A DNA stretch of 43,040 nucleotides, taken from positions 1 through 43,040 of the forward strand of contig NZ_JAHHIU010000121.1 in assembly GCF_024539815.1 (NCBI RefSeq). The letters are read 5' to 3'. This stretch comes from Streptomyces hayashii (lineage in GTDB: Bacteria > Actinomycetota > Actinomycetes > Streptomycetales > Streptomycetaceae). A program made the translations under genes and the position numbers. The notes beneath the pieces are model-generated. The model saw nothing but the letters and a program-made list of their open reading frames with translations. It did not search any database and was not told where the DNA came from. Of this stretch, positions 23,943 to 32,132 are shown in pieces (position 1 is the first letter of the stretch; every line of letters starts with the position of its first letter).

Positions 23943-24967
23943 TGACCACCGCACCCGAGAAGACCGAGAAGAACCTGCTCGACCCGGGCTTCGAGCTGAC
24001 TCTGCGCCCGATGCGCTACCCGGACTTCTACGAGCGCTACCGGGACGCCATCAAGAACACCTGGACCGTCGAGGAGGTCGACCTCCACTCGGACGTCGCG
24101 GACCTGGCGAAGCTGTCCGAGGGCGAGCAGCACATGATCGGCCGGCTGGTCGCGTTCTTCGCGACGGGCGACTCGATCGTCGCGAACAACCTCGTGCTGA
24201 CGCTGTACAAGCACATCAACTCCCCCGAGGCGCGCCTGTACCTGTCCAGGCAGCTGTTCGAGGAAGCCGTGCACGTCCAGTTCTATCTGACGCTGCTGGA
24301 CACCTACCTGCCCGATCCGCAGGACCGGGCGGCCGCCTTCGACGCGGTGGAGAACATCCCCTCCATCCGCGAGAAGGCCGGGTTCTGCTTCAAGTGGATC
24401 AACGAGGTCGAGAAGCTGGAGCGGCTGGAGTCCCAGGCCGACCGCCGCCGCTTCCTGCTCAACCTGATCTGCTTCGCCGCGTGCATCGAGGGCCTGTTCT
24501 TCTACGGGGCCTTCGCCTACGTCTACTGGTTCCGCAGCCGCGGTCTGCTGCACGGCCTGGCGACCGGCACCAACTGGGTGTTCCGCGACGAGACGATGCA
24601 CATGAGCTTCGCCTTCGAGGTGGTCGACACCGTGCGCAAGGAGGAGCCGGAGCTCTTCGACGACCGGCTCCAGGAGCAGGTCGTCGACATGCTCCGGGAG
24701 GCCGTCGAGGCCGAGCTGCAGTTCGCGCGCGACCTGTGCGGCGAGGGACTGCCGGGCATGAACACCGACTCGATGCGGCAGTACCTGGAGTGCGTCGCCG
24801 ACCAGCGTCTGACGCGGCTCGGCTTCGCCCCGGTGTACGGCTCGGAGAACCCGTTCTCCTTCATGGAGCTGCAGGGCGTTCAGGAGCTGACCAACTTCTT
24901 CGAACGCCGTCCGTCCGCGTACCAGGTCGCGGTGGAAGGCACCGTGGACCTGGACGAGGACTTCTGA
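23942..24967 (+). CDS. nrdB: Class I ribonucleotide reductase small subunit NrdB
   Basis: This 341-aa ferritin-like radical-generating subunit pairs with NrdA. Metal ligands in order include D77 (TGDSIV), E108 and H111 (EEAVHVQFY), and the later pair in DETMHMSFAFE. Tyr115, four residues after H111, sits where the stable tyrosyl radical forms in class Ia/Ib proteins, so this is not a Tyr-less class Ic enzyme. The C-terminus is acidic (GTVDLDEDF), as needed for docking on NrdA. The start overlaps the nrdA stop. Its 3' end overlaps an opposing small gene by about 88 nt. Confidence 0.95.
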   Translation: MTTAPEKTEKNLLDPGFELTLRPMRYPDFYERYRDAIKNTWTVEEVDLHSDVADLAKLSEGEQHMIGRLVAFFATGDSIVANNLVLTLYKHINSPEARLYLSRQLFEEAVHVQFYLTLLDTYLPDPQDRAAAFDAVENIPSIREKAGFCFKWINEVEKLERLESQADRRRFLLNLICFAACIEGLFFYGAFAYVYWFRSRGLLHGLATGTNWVFRDETMHMSFAFEVVDTVRKEEPELFDDRLQEQVVDMLREAVEAELQFARDLCGEGLPGMNTDSMRQYLECVADQRLTRLGFAPVYGSENPFSFMELQGVQELTNFFERRPSAYQVAVEGTVDLDEDF

Positions 24968-25143
24968 GTCAGGGCCGCCGACCGAGCGGGCCGCCCGGCC
25001 TGAGCGGCCTGTGCGGCCTTCACCTGGCGGTCGATCCGGCGCTCGTGGCGCAGTCCCACGAGCGCCGGACCCGCGAGGAGGAGGAAGAGGGCCAGGACGG
25101 TGAGGTACTCACTGAGTGCGTTCATGAGGTAAGCGTCGTACAC
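24880..25143 (-). CDS. Small hypothetical membrane protein opposite the nrdB end
   Basis: This predicted 87-aa protein has one clear membrane helix (ALSEYLTVLALFLLLAGPAL, about residues 9-28), then a basic stretch GLRHERRIDRQVKAA. GTG 25143 has AGGAG at 8-nt spacing, which supports translation. The last 30 residues are antisense to the end of nrdB, which lowers confidence in the annotated 3' end. It is divergent from nrdS and shares its intergenic region. No function is recognised. Confidence 0.55.
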   Translation of the reverse strand: MYDAYLMNALSEYLTVLALFLLLAGPALVGLRHERRIDRQVKAAQAAQAGRPARSAALTQKSSSRSTVPSTATWYADGRRSKKLVSS

Positions 25144-25159
25144 GGCTAACGCTCCTGAC

Positions 25160-25198
25160 AGTGGCAGGACTGCCGTACACCTTCAAATTACTGCCACT
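25160..25198. promoter_or_regulatory. Inverted repeat upstream of nrdS
   Basis: AGTGGCAG (25160-25167) and CTGCCACT (25191-25198) are perfect reverse complements separated by 23 nt, in the divergent space between the small membrane gene and nrdS. It may be an operator for NrdS or another regulator, or a weak hairpin. Confidence 0.4.
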
Positions 25199-25217
25199 TC
25201 CGGTGCACACTGACGGC

Positions 25218-26183
25218 ATGCTGAACAACGTGGCCGTGATCCTGCTGGACGGTGTGCACCCCTTCGAACTGGGCGTGGTCTGCGAGGTCTTCGGGATCGA
25301 CCGCAGCGACGAGGGGCTGCCGGTCTACGACTTCGCCGTCGCCTCGGCGGAGGGGCCGACGCTGAACACCCGCGCGGGCTTCACCCTGAGCACCGGGCAC
25401 GGTCTCGAACGGCTGGAGAGCGCCGACCTGATCGCCGTCCCCGCCGGGGAGACCTACGGGAGCCGGGAGTTCCCGCCGGAGCTGCTCGACGCGCTGCGCC
25501 GGGCCGTGGACCGCGGCACGCGCGTGCTCAGCGTCTGCTCGGGCGCGTTCGTGCTGGCCGCGGCGGGCCTGCTGGACGGGCGGCGCTGCGCGGTGCACTG
25601 GCGGCACGCCGAGCAGCTGGCCCGGCAGTATCCGCGCACGACGGTCGAACCGGACATGCTCTACGTCGACGAGGACCCGGTGATCACCTCGGCCGGGACG
25701 GCCGCGGGCATCGACGCCTGTCTGCACATCGTCCGCAAGGAGCAGGGCTCCGAGATCGCCAACCGGATCGCCCGGCGGATGGTGGTGCCGCCGCACCGGG
25801 ACGGCGGCCAGGCGCAGTACATCGAGCGGCCGCTGCCCCGGTCGCGGTGCGACACCGTCGGCGAGGTGCTCGCCTGGATGGAGCTGCACCTCGACGAGGA
25901 GGTCACGGTCGAGCAGCTCGCCGAACGCGCCCACATGTCCCCGCGCACCTTCGCCCGGCGCTTCCAGCAGGAGACGGGCACCACCCCCTATCGGTGGCTG
26001 CTGCGCCAGCGGGTGCTGCTGGCGCAGCAGCTCCTGGAGGCGACGGACGAGACGGTGGACGCGATCGCCTGGCGCGCCGGGTTCGGCACGGCGGGCGCGC
26101 TGCGCCACCAGTTCGTGCAGGCGCTGGGGACGACCCCCAACGCCTATCGACGCACGTTCCGCGGGCCGCGGTCCGCGGCCTGA
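25218..26183 (+). CDS. nrdS: AraC-family regulator NrdS (DJ-1/PfpI-like N-terminus)
   Basis: This 321-aa regulator combines a glutamine-amidotransferase-like (DJ-1/PfpI) domain (about 3-165) with a C-terminal AraC DNA-binding domain (about 215-315, EQLAERAHMSPRTFARRFQQ and a second helix-turn-helix near IAWRAGFGTAGALRHQF). The nucleophile-elbow Cys lies in VLSVCSGAFVLAAAG, as in many GATase1-AraC regulators, which are not usually catalytic. By position it corresponds to nrdS of the S. coelicolor nrdABS operon. ATG 25218 is chosen; CACACT lies 6 nt before it, a leaderless-like pattern, so it may also have its own promoter. Its regulon cannot be read from the sequence. Confidence 0.85.
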   Translation: MLNNVAVILLDGVHPFELGVVCEVFGIDRSDEGLPVYDFAVASAEGPTLNTRAGFTLSTGHGLERLESADLIAVPAGETYGSREFPPELLDALRRAVDRGTRVLSVCSGAFVLAAAGLLDGRRCAVHWRHAEQLARQYPRTTVEPDMLYVDEDPVITSAGTAAGIDACLHIVRKEQGSEIANRIARRMVVPPHRDGGQAQYIERPLPRSRCDTVGEVLAWMELHLDEEVTVEQLAERAHMSPRTFARRFQQETGTTPYRWLLRQRVLLAQQLLEATDETVDAIAWRAGFGTAGALRHQFVQALGTTPNAYRRTFRGPRSAA

Positions 26184-26193
26184 GCCGCGGCTC

Positions 26194-27564
26194 TCACCCC
26201 GGTATCGCCCGCAGCAGCAGCCTGCGCGGCCGGAGCGTGATGCCGATGTGCGTCCGGTTGTCGGAGCCGGGCGCCGGCCGGAAGCGGAACGCGTTCGCCA
26301 CCACCGCCGTGATCAGCGTCAGCTCCGCCATCGAGAAGTGGTCGCTCGGGCACTTGCGATTGCCGACGCCGAACGGCGTCATGGCGTATTTCGGCAGCTT
26401 CGGGGAGCCGCCGGGCAGCCAGCGGTCGGGGTCGAACTCCGTGTGCCGCTCGTACGACCGCGGATCGCGCTGAACCGCGTACGGGCTGTACACGATGTCC
26501 GCTCCGGCGGGAATGCGGTATCCGCCGAGCTCCGTGTCGGTCACCGCGCGCCGGGTCAATATCCATACGGCGGGATACAGCCGCATGGTCTCGACGACGA
26601 CATTGGCGGTGTGCTGCAGCTTTCGGACGTCGTCGAATGCGACCGGCCGGTCGCCGACAACGTTTTTCACCTCTTCGCGGATCTTGTCCACTTGATCCGG
26701 GTGCTCGGTGAGCACATGGAGCAGCGACATGACCACCGAGCCTGCGGTTTCGCTGCCCGGGGTGAGTATGGCGACGACCTGGTCGTGGATCTCCTGTTCC
26801 CCGATCGGTTCGCCATTCTCGTCCTTCGCCTCCAGCAAAGCCGTCAGCAAATCGTTCGGTTTTTGACCGGATGCCCTGCGGTCGGCGACGATCTCGTCCA
26901 CCAGCCGATGCAGATCGGCCAGCGCCCGGTTGAATTTGCGGTTGGCCGGAACCGGCACCCGATAAAGCGGTCCGAGCGGCACCACCATGCGCTGGTACAT
27001 ACCGGCGAACAGCGTGGCGCGGGCGGAGGTGATGCGCTCGGACCGGGCGTCCATGTAGCTGCCGCGCATCAGGCAGCGGGCCGAGATGCGCACGGACACC
27101 CGGAAAGCCTCCGCGGTGACGTCGAGGACCTCGCCCTTCGTCCAGCGCTCGACGAGCGCGTACGCCTCCTCCTCCATGATCGGCCCGTAGCCGGGGATGG
27201 CGTCGAGCCGGAACGCGGGCTGGATCGTGCGCCGTTGACGGCGGTGGAGCGGCCCGTTGGCCGTGGCCACGCCCTCCTTGCCGAGCAGGCTCTCCAGGGA
27301 CTCCCACAGGGGGCCGGAGATGATGTAGTCCGGGCTGAGCGCCAGGGCCCCGGTGAGCTCCGGCGCGGTGACGGCGTACACCGTCTTGGGGCCGAGCTTG
27401 AGGCGTACGACGTCACCGTGGTCGCGCAGCCGGGCCATGAAGGCCAGCGGGTCGCGGGCCAGCTTCCAGCCGTGCCCGAGGAGCGGGACTCCGCCACCGG
27501 CCACCGGTGGCTCACTCGGTTCCCGGGTCCCGGGGGTCACGGGTTTCACCGACTCGACGGTCAT
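26194..27564 (-). CDS. cyp170A1: Cytochrome P450 CYP170A-type, albaflavenone synthase
   Basis: This 456-aa P450 should oxidise epi-isozizaene twice at the allylic carbon to give albaflavenone via albaflavenol. The heme ligand is C405 in FGVGNRKC, the ExxR helix is E325-R328 (ETMR), and the I-helix oxygen region reads ILTPGSETAGS. CYP170A1 of S. coelicolor also has a terpene synthase (farnesene-forming) activity attributed to an acidic DDxxD-like motif, which I recall as DDNGD; here the corresponding segment reads DENGE (248-252). ATG 27564 overlaps the eizS stop (ATGA), so the pair is one transcript. Ferredoxin and reductase partners are not in this window. Confidence 0.93.
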   Translation of the reverse strand: MTVESVKPVTPGTREPSEPPVAGGGVPLLGHGWKLARDPLAFMARLRDHGDVVRLKLGPKTVYAVTAPELTGALALSPDYIISGPLWESLESLLGKEGVATANGPLHRRQRRTIQPAFRLDAIPGYGPIMEEEAYALVERWTKGEVLDVTAEAFRVSVRISARCLMRGSYMDARSERITSARATLFAGMYQRMVVPLGPLYRVPVPANRKFNRALADLHRLVDEIVADRRASGQKPNDLLTALLEAKDENGEPIGEQEIHDQVVAILTPGSETAGSVVMSLLHVLTEHPDQVDKIREEVKNVVGDRPVAFDDVRKLQHTANVVVETMRLYPAVWILTRRAVTDTELGGYRIPAGADIVYSPYAVQRDPRSYERHTEFDPDRWLPGGSPKLPKYAMTPFGVGNRKCPSDHFSMAELTLITAVVANAFRFRPAPGSDNRTHIGITLRPRRLLLRAIPG

Positions 27565-28658
27565 TTCTCACCTGCCGCTTCGTTGTTGACGTACGGGGGC
27601 GTGGACCGGTCGTCCCAGTTGTCGACCATGTAACGGCCGGACTCGTGGTGGAACCAGTAGACGGAACTGAACCAGTTGCGCATATTGCCGAGGCAGGCCC
27701 TGACGGCGGTGCCGAGTTCCCTTCCGCGCACTGTCCCGTCGTCGAGCCGGTCGGCGAGCCGCAAGACGTCCTTCTCGACGACCAGGAACTCGGATATGCA
27801 TTCGTCGACGCGTCGGCGAAGGTCTTCGACCGCCTCTTCCAGGGTCATTCCCTCATGGGTGATGAGGCTGATCCCGAGATTGTGCACCTCGTCGCCCGCC
27901 AATTCCTTGGGCAGCGAGCAGAGGTCGTTGTACCAGGCGGCGAATTCCTGACTCAGCAGGGCCGCCCGCCGATAGGCCGGGTGTTTGCGTACCGAGGGCG
28001 GGAGTTCGCAGCCCGCGCTCGGTTCCAGCAGATCGGTCCAGATCCAGTGGGCGAAGGTCAGCCGTCGCAGCGCGAGGTATTCCTCGACACCGGGAATGCG
28101 TCCTTCGACTCGGTTGTGGAATTCGCGGTCGTACGCCTCGATCACGGTGTGGAAGTGACGGGCGAACCGCGCGTTCCAGGTGTCGGGAAGGAAGGAGTAC
28201 AGCCGGCCCACTCCGTCCGCGAGTCCGGCGACCAGCGGGTCCGGATGGCGCAGATGAGCCGCCGGGGAGTCCAGCGCCGCGTGCAAGCGGAACCTGAGTC
28301 GCCGCCAGGACGAGGCCCGGCCGTGCACGACGTCACGGTCGTGCCGGTCGTCCCAGACGAAGAACCATGCGCTGTAGTCCGCGATGGCCTGCATGACCTC
28401 GTCGGGTGCGCCGAGGTAGTAGCCCGCCATCAAGTCCGTATAGCACAGACCATCGGCATATTCGGCTACCTTGTCCGCTGGCATCAACTGCTTTTCCAGT
28501 AGCCAGGAGCGGGTCTTCTCCTGCAACCGGGGCCAATACGGATGCAGTTGCCGGGGAAACGCCGCCTCGATGACAGGAAGAGAGAGCGAGGGAGGGACCG
28601 CGGGTGCGGCCACCGTCGCAGTGGTGCTGTATGTGGTGCTGTATGGGAAAGCTGGCAC
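27561..28658 (-). CDS. eizS: Epi-isozizaene synthase (sesquiterpene cyclase)
   Basis: This 365-aa class I terpene cyclase converts farnesyl diphosphate to the tricyclic sesquiterpene epi-isozizaene. The first metal motif is DDRHD (103-107) and the second is the NSE triad NDLCSLPKE (N244, S248, E252); RYMVDNWDD near the C-terminus has the conserved Arg-Tyr. Most of the chain matches S. coelicolor EizS as I remember it. GTG 28658 is preceded by GAGAGGGG at 6 nt; a TTG two codons upstream lacks this spacing. The N-terminus contains a YSTTYSTT duplication. The 230 nt upstream, to the def terminator, are non-coding and probably hold the promoter. Confidence 0.96.
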   Translation of the reverse strand: MPAFPYSTTYSTTATVAAPAVPPSLSLPVIEAAFPRQLHPYWPRLQEKTRSWLLEKQLMPADKVAEYADGLCYTDLMAGYYLGAPDEVMQAIADYSAWFFVWDDRHDRDVVHGRASSWRRLRFRLHAALDSPAAHLRHPDPLVAGLADGVGRLYSFLPDTWNARFARHFHTVIEAYDREFHNRVEGRIPGVEEYLALRRLTFAHWIWTDLLEPSAGCELPPSVRKHPAYRRAALLSQEFAAWYNDLCSLPKELAGDEVHNLGISLITHEGMTLEEAVEDLRRRVDECISEFLVVEKDVLRLADRLDDGTVRGRELGTAVRACLGNMRNWFSSVYWFHHESGRYMVDNWDDRSTPPYVNNEAAGEK

Positions 28659-28888
28659 GAACAACCCCTCTCAGCCGCCAGTGGGCGCACACCCCTCCCG
28701 CCGTGCCGGGCGTGCGCCGTTGCGTATCCCCGCACTTCCCATTCAGCACTACAACTGACCGTTCTGGGAACGGATTTGCTTCATTCACTACCCCAACATG
28801 CTGAGAATCCGCCCCTGCGTGACTGGTTATAGATCAGCAGATGTGCGGTACATGTGCGTAAACGATCGAACGTCCGACGGACACACGA

Positions 28889-28926
28889 ACGACGCCTGGC
28901 CGGGAGGCATCCGGGCCAGGCGTCGT
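28889..28926 (-). terminator. Terminator downstream of def
   Basis: ACGACGCCTGGCC (28889-28901) and GGCCAGGCGTCGT (28914-28926) form a perfect 13-bp stem with a 12-nt loop, 17 nt beyond the def stop. It isolates def from the albaflavenone genes on the same strand. Confidence 0.85.
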
Positions 28927-28943
28927 GCGAGGGCGGGTCGAGC

Positions 28944-29594
28944 TCAGTCGTTGGCGACCACGGGGTAGCGGGGCTCGTTCTCGGCCATCTGCCGCAGGGC
29001 GTCCTTGCGCTCCCGCTTGGACAGCCGGTCGATGTAGAGGTACCCGTACAGGTGATCGGTCTCGTGCTGCAAACACCGTGCGAAGTAGCCGGTGCCGCGC
29101 ACCTTGATCGGGTTTCCGTGCTCGTCCTGCCCGGTGACCTCGGCGTAGTCGGGGCGGGCGAGCGGCGCGTACGCGGTGGGCACCGACAGACAGCCCTCGT
29201 TGCTGTCGTCCAGCCGCCGCCGGTCCGCGGGCAGTTCCACCAGCTTGGGGTTGCAGACGACGCCGGTGTGCCGGACGCCCTCGTCGTCGGGGCAGTCGTA
29301 GACGAAGACCTTCAGGCCGACGCCGATCTGGTTGGCGGCCAGGCCCACGCCCTCGGCGGTGTGCTGCGAGGCGAACATGTCCGCGACCAGCTGCCGCAGC
29401 TCGTCGTCGAACTCGGTGACGTCCTCGCACTCCTTGTGCAGCACCGGGTTCCCGACCACGGTGATGGGCCGCGAGGCGCCGGCCTCACGCCAGGCCAGCT
29501 CGCGCTCCTGCGCCTTCTCGGTGTCGATGACGAAGCCCTCGTCGTCCACGGGGAGCACGCCCGCGTGCTGCTGATCGGTGTCCTGCTGCGCCAT
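28944..29594 (-). CDS. def: Peptide deformylase
   Basis: This 216-aa metalloenzyme removes the N-formyl group from nascent proteins. All three motifs are present: GVGLAANQIG (motif 1, 82-91), EGCLSVP with metal ligand C135, and QHETDH with H177, E178 and H181. An N-terminal extension of about 40 residues precedes the usual start of the family. ATG 29594 has GAGGAAGG 11 nt upstream; a TTG at 29615 is possible but less likely. It is monocistronic, bounded by a terminator. Confidence 0.95.
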   Translation of the reverse strand: MAQQDTDQQHAGVLPVDDEGFVIDTEKAQERELAWREAGASRPITVVGNPVLHKECEDVTEFDDELRQLVADMFASQHTAEGVGLAANQIGVGLKVFVYDCPDDEGVRHTGVVCNPKLVELPADRRRLDDSNEGCLSVPTAYAPLARPDYAEVTGQDEHGNPIKVRGTGYFARCLQHETDHLYGYLYIDRLSKRERKDALRQMAENEPRYPVVAND

Positions 29595-29774
29595 GACCGA
29601 CGATGCCTTCCTCAAACAGACCAGGGGTGAATGCTCGATACAGGGTACGGGCAGCGCCCCCCTCGGGGACGCGGGCCGTAGCGATGTGCGGCCCGCCGGG
29701 CGGGGGTCCCTCCGCCCGGGCGAAGCCTGGAGAGCGGGAACGACCGGCCCCGACGAACCCGCGGCCGGCGTCGG

Positions 29775-30755
29775 TCAGCACACCTCTTCGAGATCCCGCC
29801 AGTCCCTCGAATCGGGGCTGTCGGCGACCCACCCGTCGAGCAGGCCCCGGACGAGCGAGGCGGGCGCGGCCACCCCGCACTCCCGCTCGGGCACCCACAG
29901 CTGGCCGTCGGTGCGATGGCCGAGCGGGCCCGGATGGCCCGGCTCGCTGTGGTCGTGCGGGTCGAGATGCTCGCCGTCGCCCTCGTCGGAAGGCATCCGG
30001 GACTCCGAGCACATCCGGCACAGCAGCCGCACCGACGAGGACCAGTCCTCCGCCGCGAAGCCCGCGTCCGCGGCCAGCTGCTCCAGCGCGTCCCGGTCCG
30101 AGTCGGTGGCCGCCTCCAGCAGGACCACCCAGGTCGGCACCGGGGACGGGGCCCACAGCTCGATCTCGTCGAAGACCGGGTAGGAGTGGCCGGTCGAGGT
30201 GGTCCGCTCGCCGTGCGGCACCCCGTCGTGCAGCACGACCTCGCCCCAGCGCCGCCCGGAGGAGGGCAGCGGGATCGACAGCACCTCGATGCGCGCGGGG
30301 TCCAGCCGCCGCCCCCACACCACCTCTGCCTCGCCCTCGGGCGACAGCCGCACGGCCGCGCTGCCCAGGTCCATTCCGAGGGGCTCGCCCGCGCCGGTGG
30401 CCTCGCCGGGCACGTGCAGTCCGTACGCCTGCCAGGCGCGGCGGGCCAGCGGCCAGTCCTGCAGGGCGGTGGCCGCGATGCCGACGTTCCACCAGTCGGG
30501 GGCGCCGGCCCCGCGGTCGAGCAGCGCGACGGCCCGCAGACCCGCCGTGCGGGCCTGCTCCCAGTCGTGCCGGAACTTGTGCAGCAGAGCGAGGTTGAAC
30601 CAGGACTCGGACAGCCAGGGTTCCAGGTCGGCGGCACGTGTCAGCAGCGCGCCCGCGTCCTCGTACCGCCCGTCGCCGATCAGCGTGAACGCGCGGTCGG
30701 TGGCCTGCCGCCAGGAGGCGGAGGGCCGGTGCCGTCCCTTGCCGAAGATCCTCAC
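29775..30755 (-). CDS. Hypothetical protein with TPR-like N-terminal region
   Basis: This protein has about 326 residues. The N-terminal half has tetratricopeptide-like helical pairs (WRQATDRAFTLIGDGRYEDA, then SESWFNLALLHKFRHDWEQA and WWNVGIAATALQDWPLARRA). The C-terminal half has no domain I recognise. It contains an acidic/His-rich insert, a pair of Cys residues (LLCRMCSES) and a conserved-looking REC motif (VPERECGV). The start is uncertain: GTG 30755 (VRIFGKGRHRP) looks natural, and an in-frame start further upstream (30857) exists. A scaffold or interaction role is only inference from the repeats. Confidence 0.75.
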   Translation of the reverse strand: MRIFGKGRHRPSASWRQATDRAFTLIGDGRYEDAGALLTRAADLEPWLSESWFNLALLHKFRHDWEQARTAGLRAVALLDRGAGAPDWWNVGIAATALQDWPLARRAWQAYGLHVPGEATGAGEPLGMDLGSAAVRLSPEGEAEVVWGRRLDPARIEVLSIPLPSSGRRWGEVVLHDGVPHGERTTSTGHSYPVFDEIELWAPSPVPTWVVLLEAATDSDRDALEQLAADAGFAAEDWSSSVRLLCRMCSESRMPSDEGDGEHLDPHDHSEPGHPGPLGHRTDGQLWVPERECGVAAPASLVRGLLDGWVADSPDSRDWRDLEEVC

Positions 30756-30860
30756 GATTCCCGCCTGCCAGTTCCGTTCTGTGGGCTGGCCAGTGCCCCC
30801 GGACACTCTCTCCCTCGCATCCAACCACGTGTGGCCGCAGGGCCGCTCATTACCCATGGG

Positions 30861-32132
30861 TTACCCACCCGCGGGCAAGGTCAGACGGCCTTTCGACAGC
30901 ACCCTGGCCAGCGCCTCGACCACCTCGGGCGCATACTCCCCGCCGGTGCCCAGCCGCAGCTCCTCCAGGGCGCTCAGAGCCCCGCCGGGACCGGTGCCCC
31001 GAACCTTCTCGTCGTATGCGTTCACCACCCGGACGATGCGGGCCGCCACCGGCTGCTCCGGGTAGGGGTCGGCCTGCCGTTCCACCACCGCGGCCACCTG
31101 GGCGCTCGCCCCGGTCTGGCGGACGACGGCCCCGCCGAGCAGCGCGATCCGCCGCTGCTCCGCCGCCGGCAGGCCCGCCGTGGCCCCGGCCGGGACCGGG
31201 TCGACGAGGCTGAGCTGTCCGATGTCGTGCATCAGGGCCGCGTACTCCAGGACGGTCAGCTCGGGCTCCGGCAGTCGCAGATCGCGGCCCACGGCCTGAC
31301 TGAGGACCGCGACCCGGCGGGCGTGCCCGGCCGGGGTGTACCCGGCGATCTCGGTGGCGCGGGCCAGGGAGGCGATGGTCTGCCGGTAGGTGGCCCGCAC
31401 GGCCGCGTACCGGCGCAGGGACAGCTGGGTGAGCAGCAGGGGCACCGAGAACACGGGCAGCGCCCACAGCCCGACCACGGCGACCGCGAGTGCCATCACC
31501 GCGCCCGTCGCGCACACCGCCGAGCCGATCCCGGGCACCGCCCGCAGTTCGTCCCGCAGCAGCGGGGCGAACGGCCAGCCGGTGCGGGAGGAGGCGAGGG
31601 CGGCGGCGATCACGGCGTCGCACAGGACGGTCAGGACCAGCAGGGCGAGCAGCAGCAGCGCGTAGGCGGGACCGTTCCAGCCGTCGAAGGCCCCGCGGTT
31701 GTAGAGGGGCTGGAAGCAGACGGCGGCGAATCCGACGGCCAGGACGCGCCGGACCAGATGGTCGAGGACGGGGCCCTCTCCGCGCGCCAGATACGGCACG
31801 CCGCCCAGCAGGGAGGCGGCGCCGACGACCACGACGACCTGCGCGACGCCGTGGTGGGTGGGGTGTCCGGCGTGCTCCCCGACCAGTGCGTACGCCAGCG
31901 CGCCGGCCGCGCCGAGCGGCGCGCGCTCGCGCGGTCCGGGCCCGTCGGCGGGCGTCTCCACCGGGAGGAGCCTGGGGTCCAGGAGGGGCAGCTCGCCGAC
32001 GGCGACGAGGATCCCGAAGGCGAGCGCCATGGGCCGCTGGTCCACGCCGGTCAGGAAGGTGACGAGGAGGCAGACGGCGACGAGGAGGCCGGCGGCGGTG
32101 CGCAGGGCGAGGAGGGCGCGGCGACCGGTCAC
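30861..32132 (-). CDS. Membrane protein with degenerate HD/HD-GYP domain
   Basis: This 423-aa protein has an N-terminal membrane region with about six hydrophobic segments (10-235) and a C-terminal HD-like domain. H270 (PAGHARRV) and H302-D303 (LMHDIGQ) are kept, but HDxGK has Gln for Lys. The downstream HHE and GYP motifs are missing; the matching stretch reads VVERQADPYPEQPVAARIV. It is therefore probably inactive as a c-di-GMP phosphodiesterase and may regulate or dimerise with the intact HD-GYP protein encoded immediately upstream. GTG 32132 overlaps that gene's stop (GTGA). Confidence 0.85.
   Translation of the reverse strand: MTGRRALLALRTAAGLLVAVCLLVTFLTGVDQRPMALAFGILVAVGELPLLDPRLLPVETPADGPGPRERAPLGAAGALAYALVGEHAGHPTHHGVAQVVVVVGAASLLGGVPYLARGEGPVLDHLVRRVLAVGFAAVCFQPLYNRGAFDGWNGPAYALLLLALLVLTVLCDAVIAAALASSRTGWPFAPLLRDELRAVPGIGSAVCATGAVMALAVAVVGLWALPVFSVPLLLTQLSLRRYAAVRATYRQTIASLARATEIAGYTPAGHARRVAVLSQAVGRDLRLPEPELTVLEYAALMHDIGQLSLVDPVPAGATAGLPAAEQRRIALLGGAVVRQTGASAQVAAVVERQADPYPEQPVAARIVRVVNAYDEKVRGTGPGGALSALEELRLGTGGEYAPEVVEALARVLSKGRLTLPAGG

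Noticed and set aside
21585..23954. Long open frame antisense to nrdA (about 789 codons)
   Set aside because: It is the mirror of a high-GC3 gene, with low-complexity Gly/Arg/Val-rich translation and no recognisable domain.
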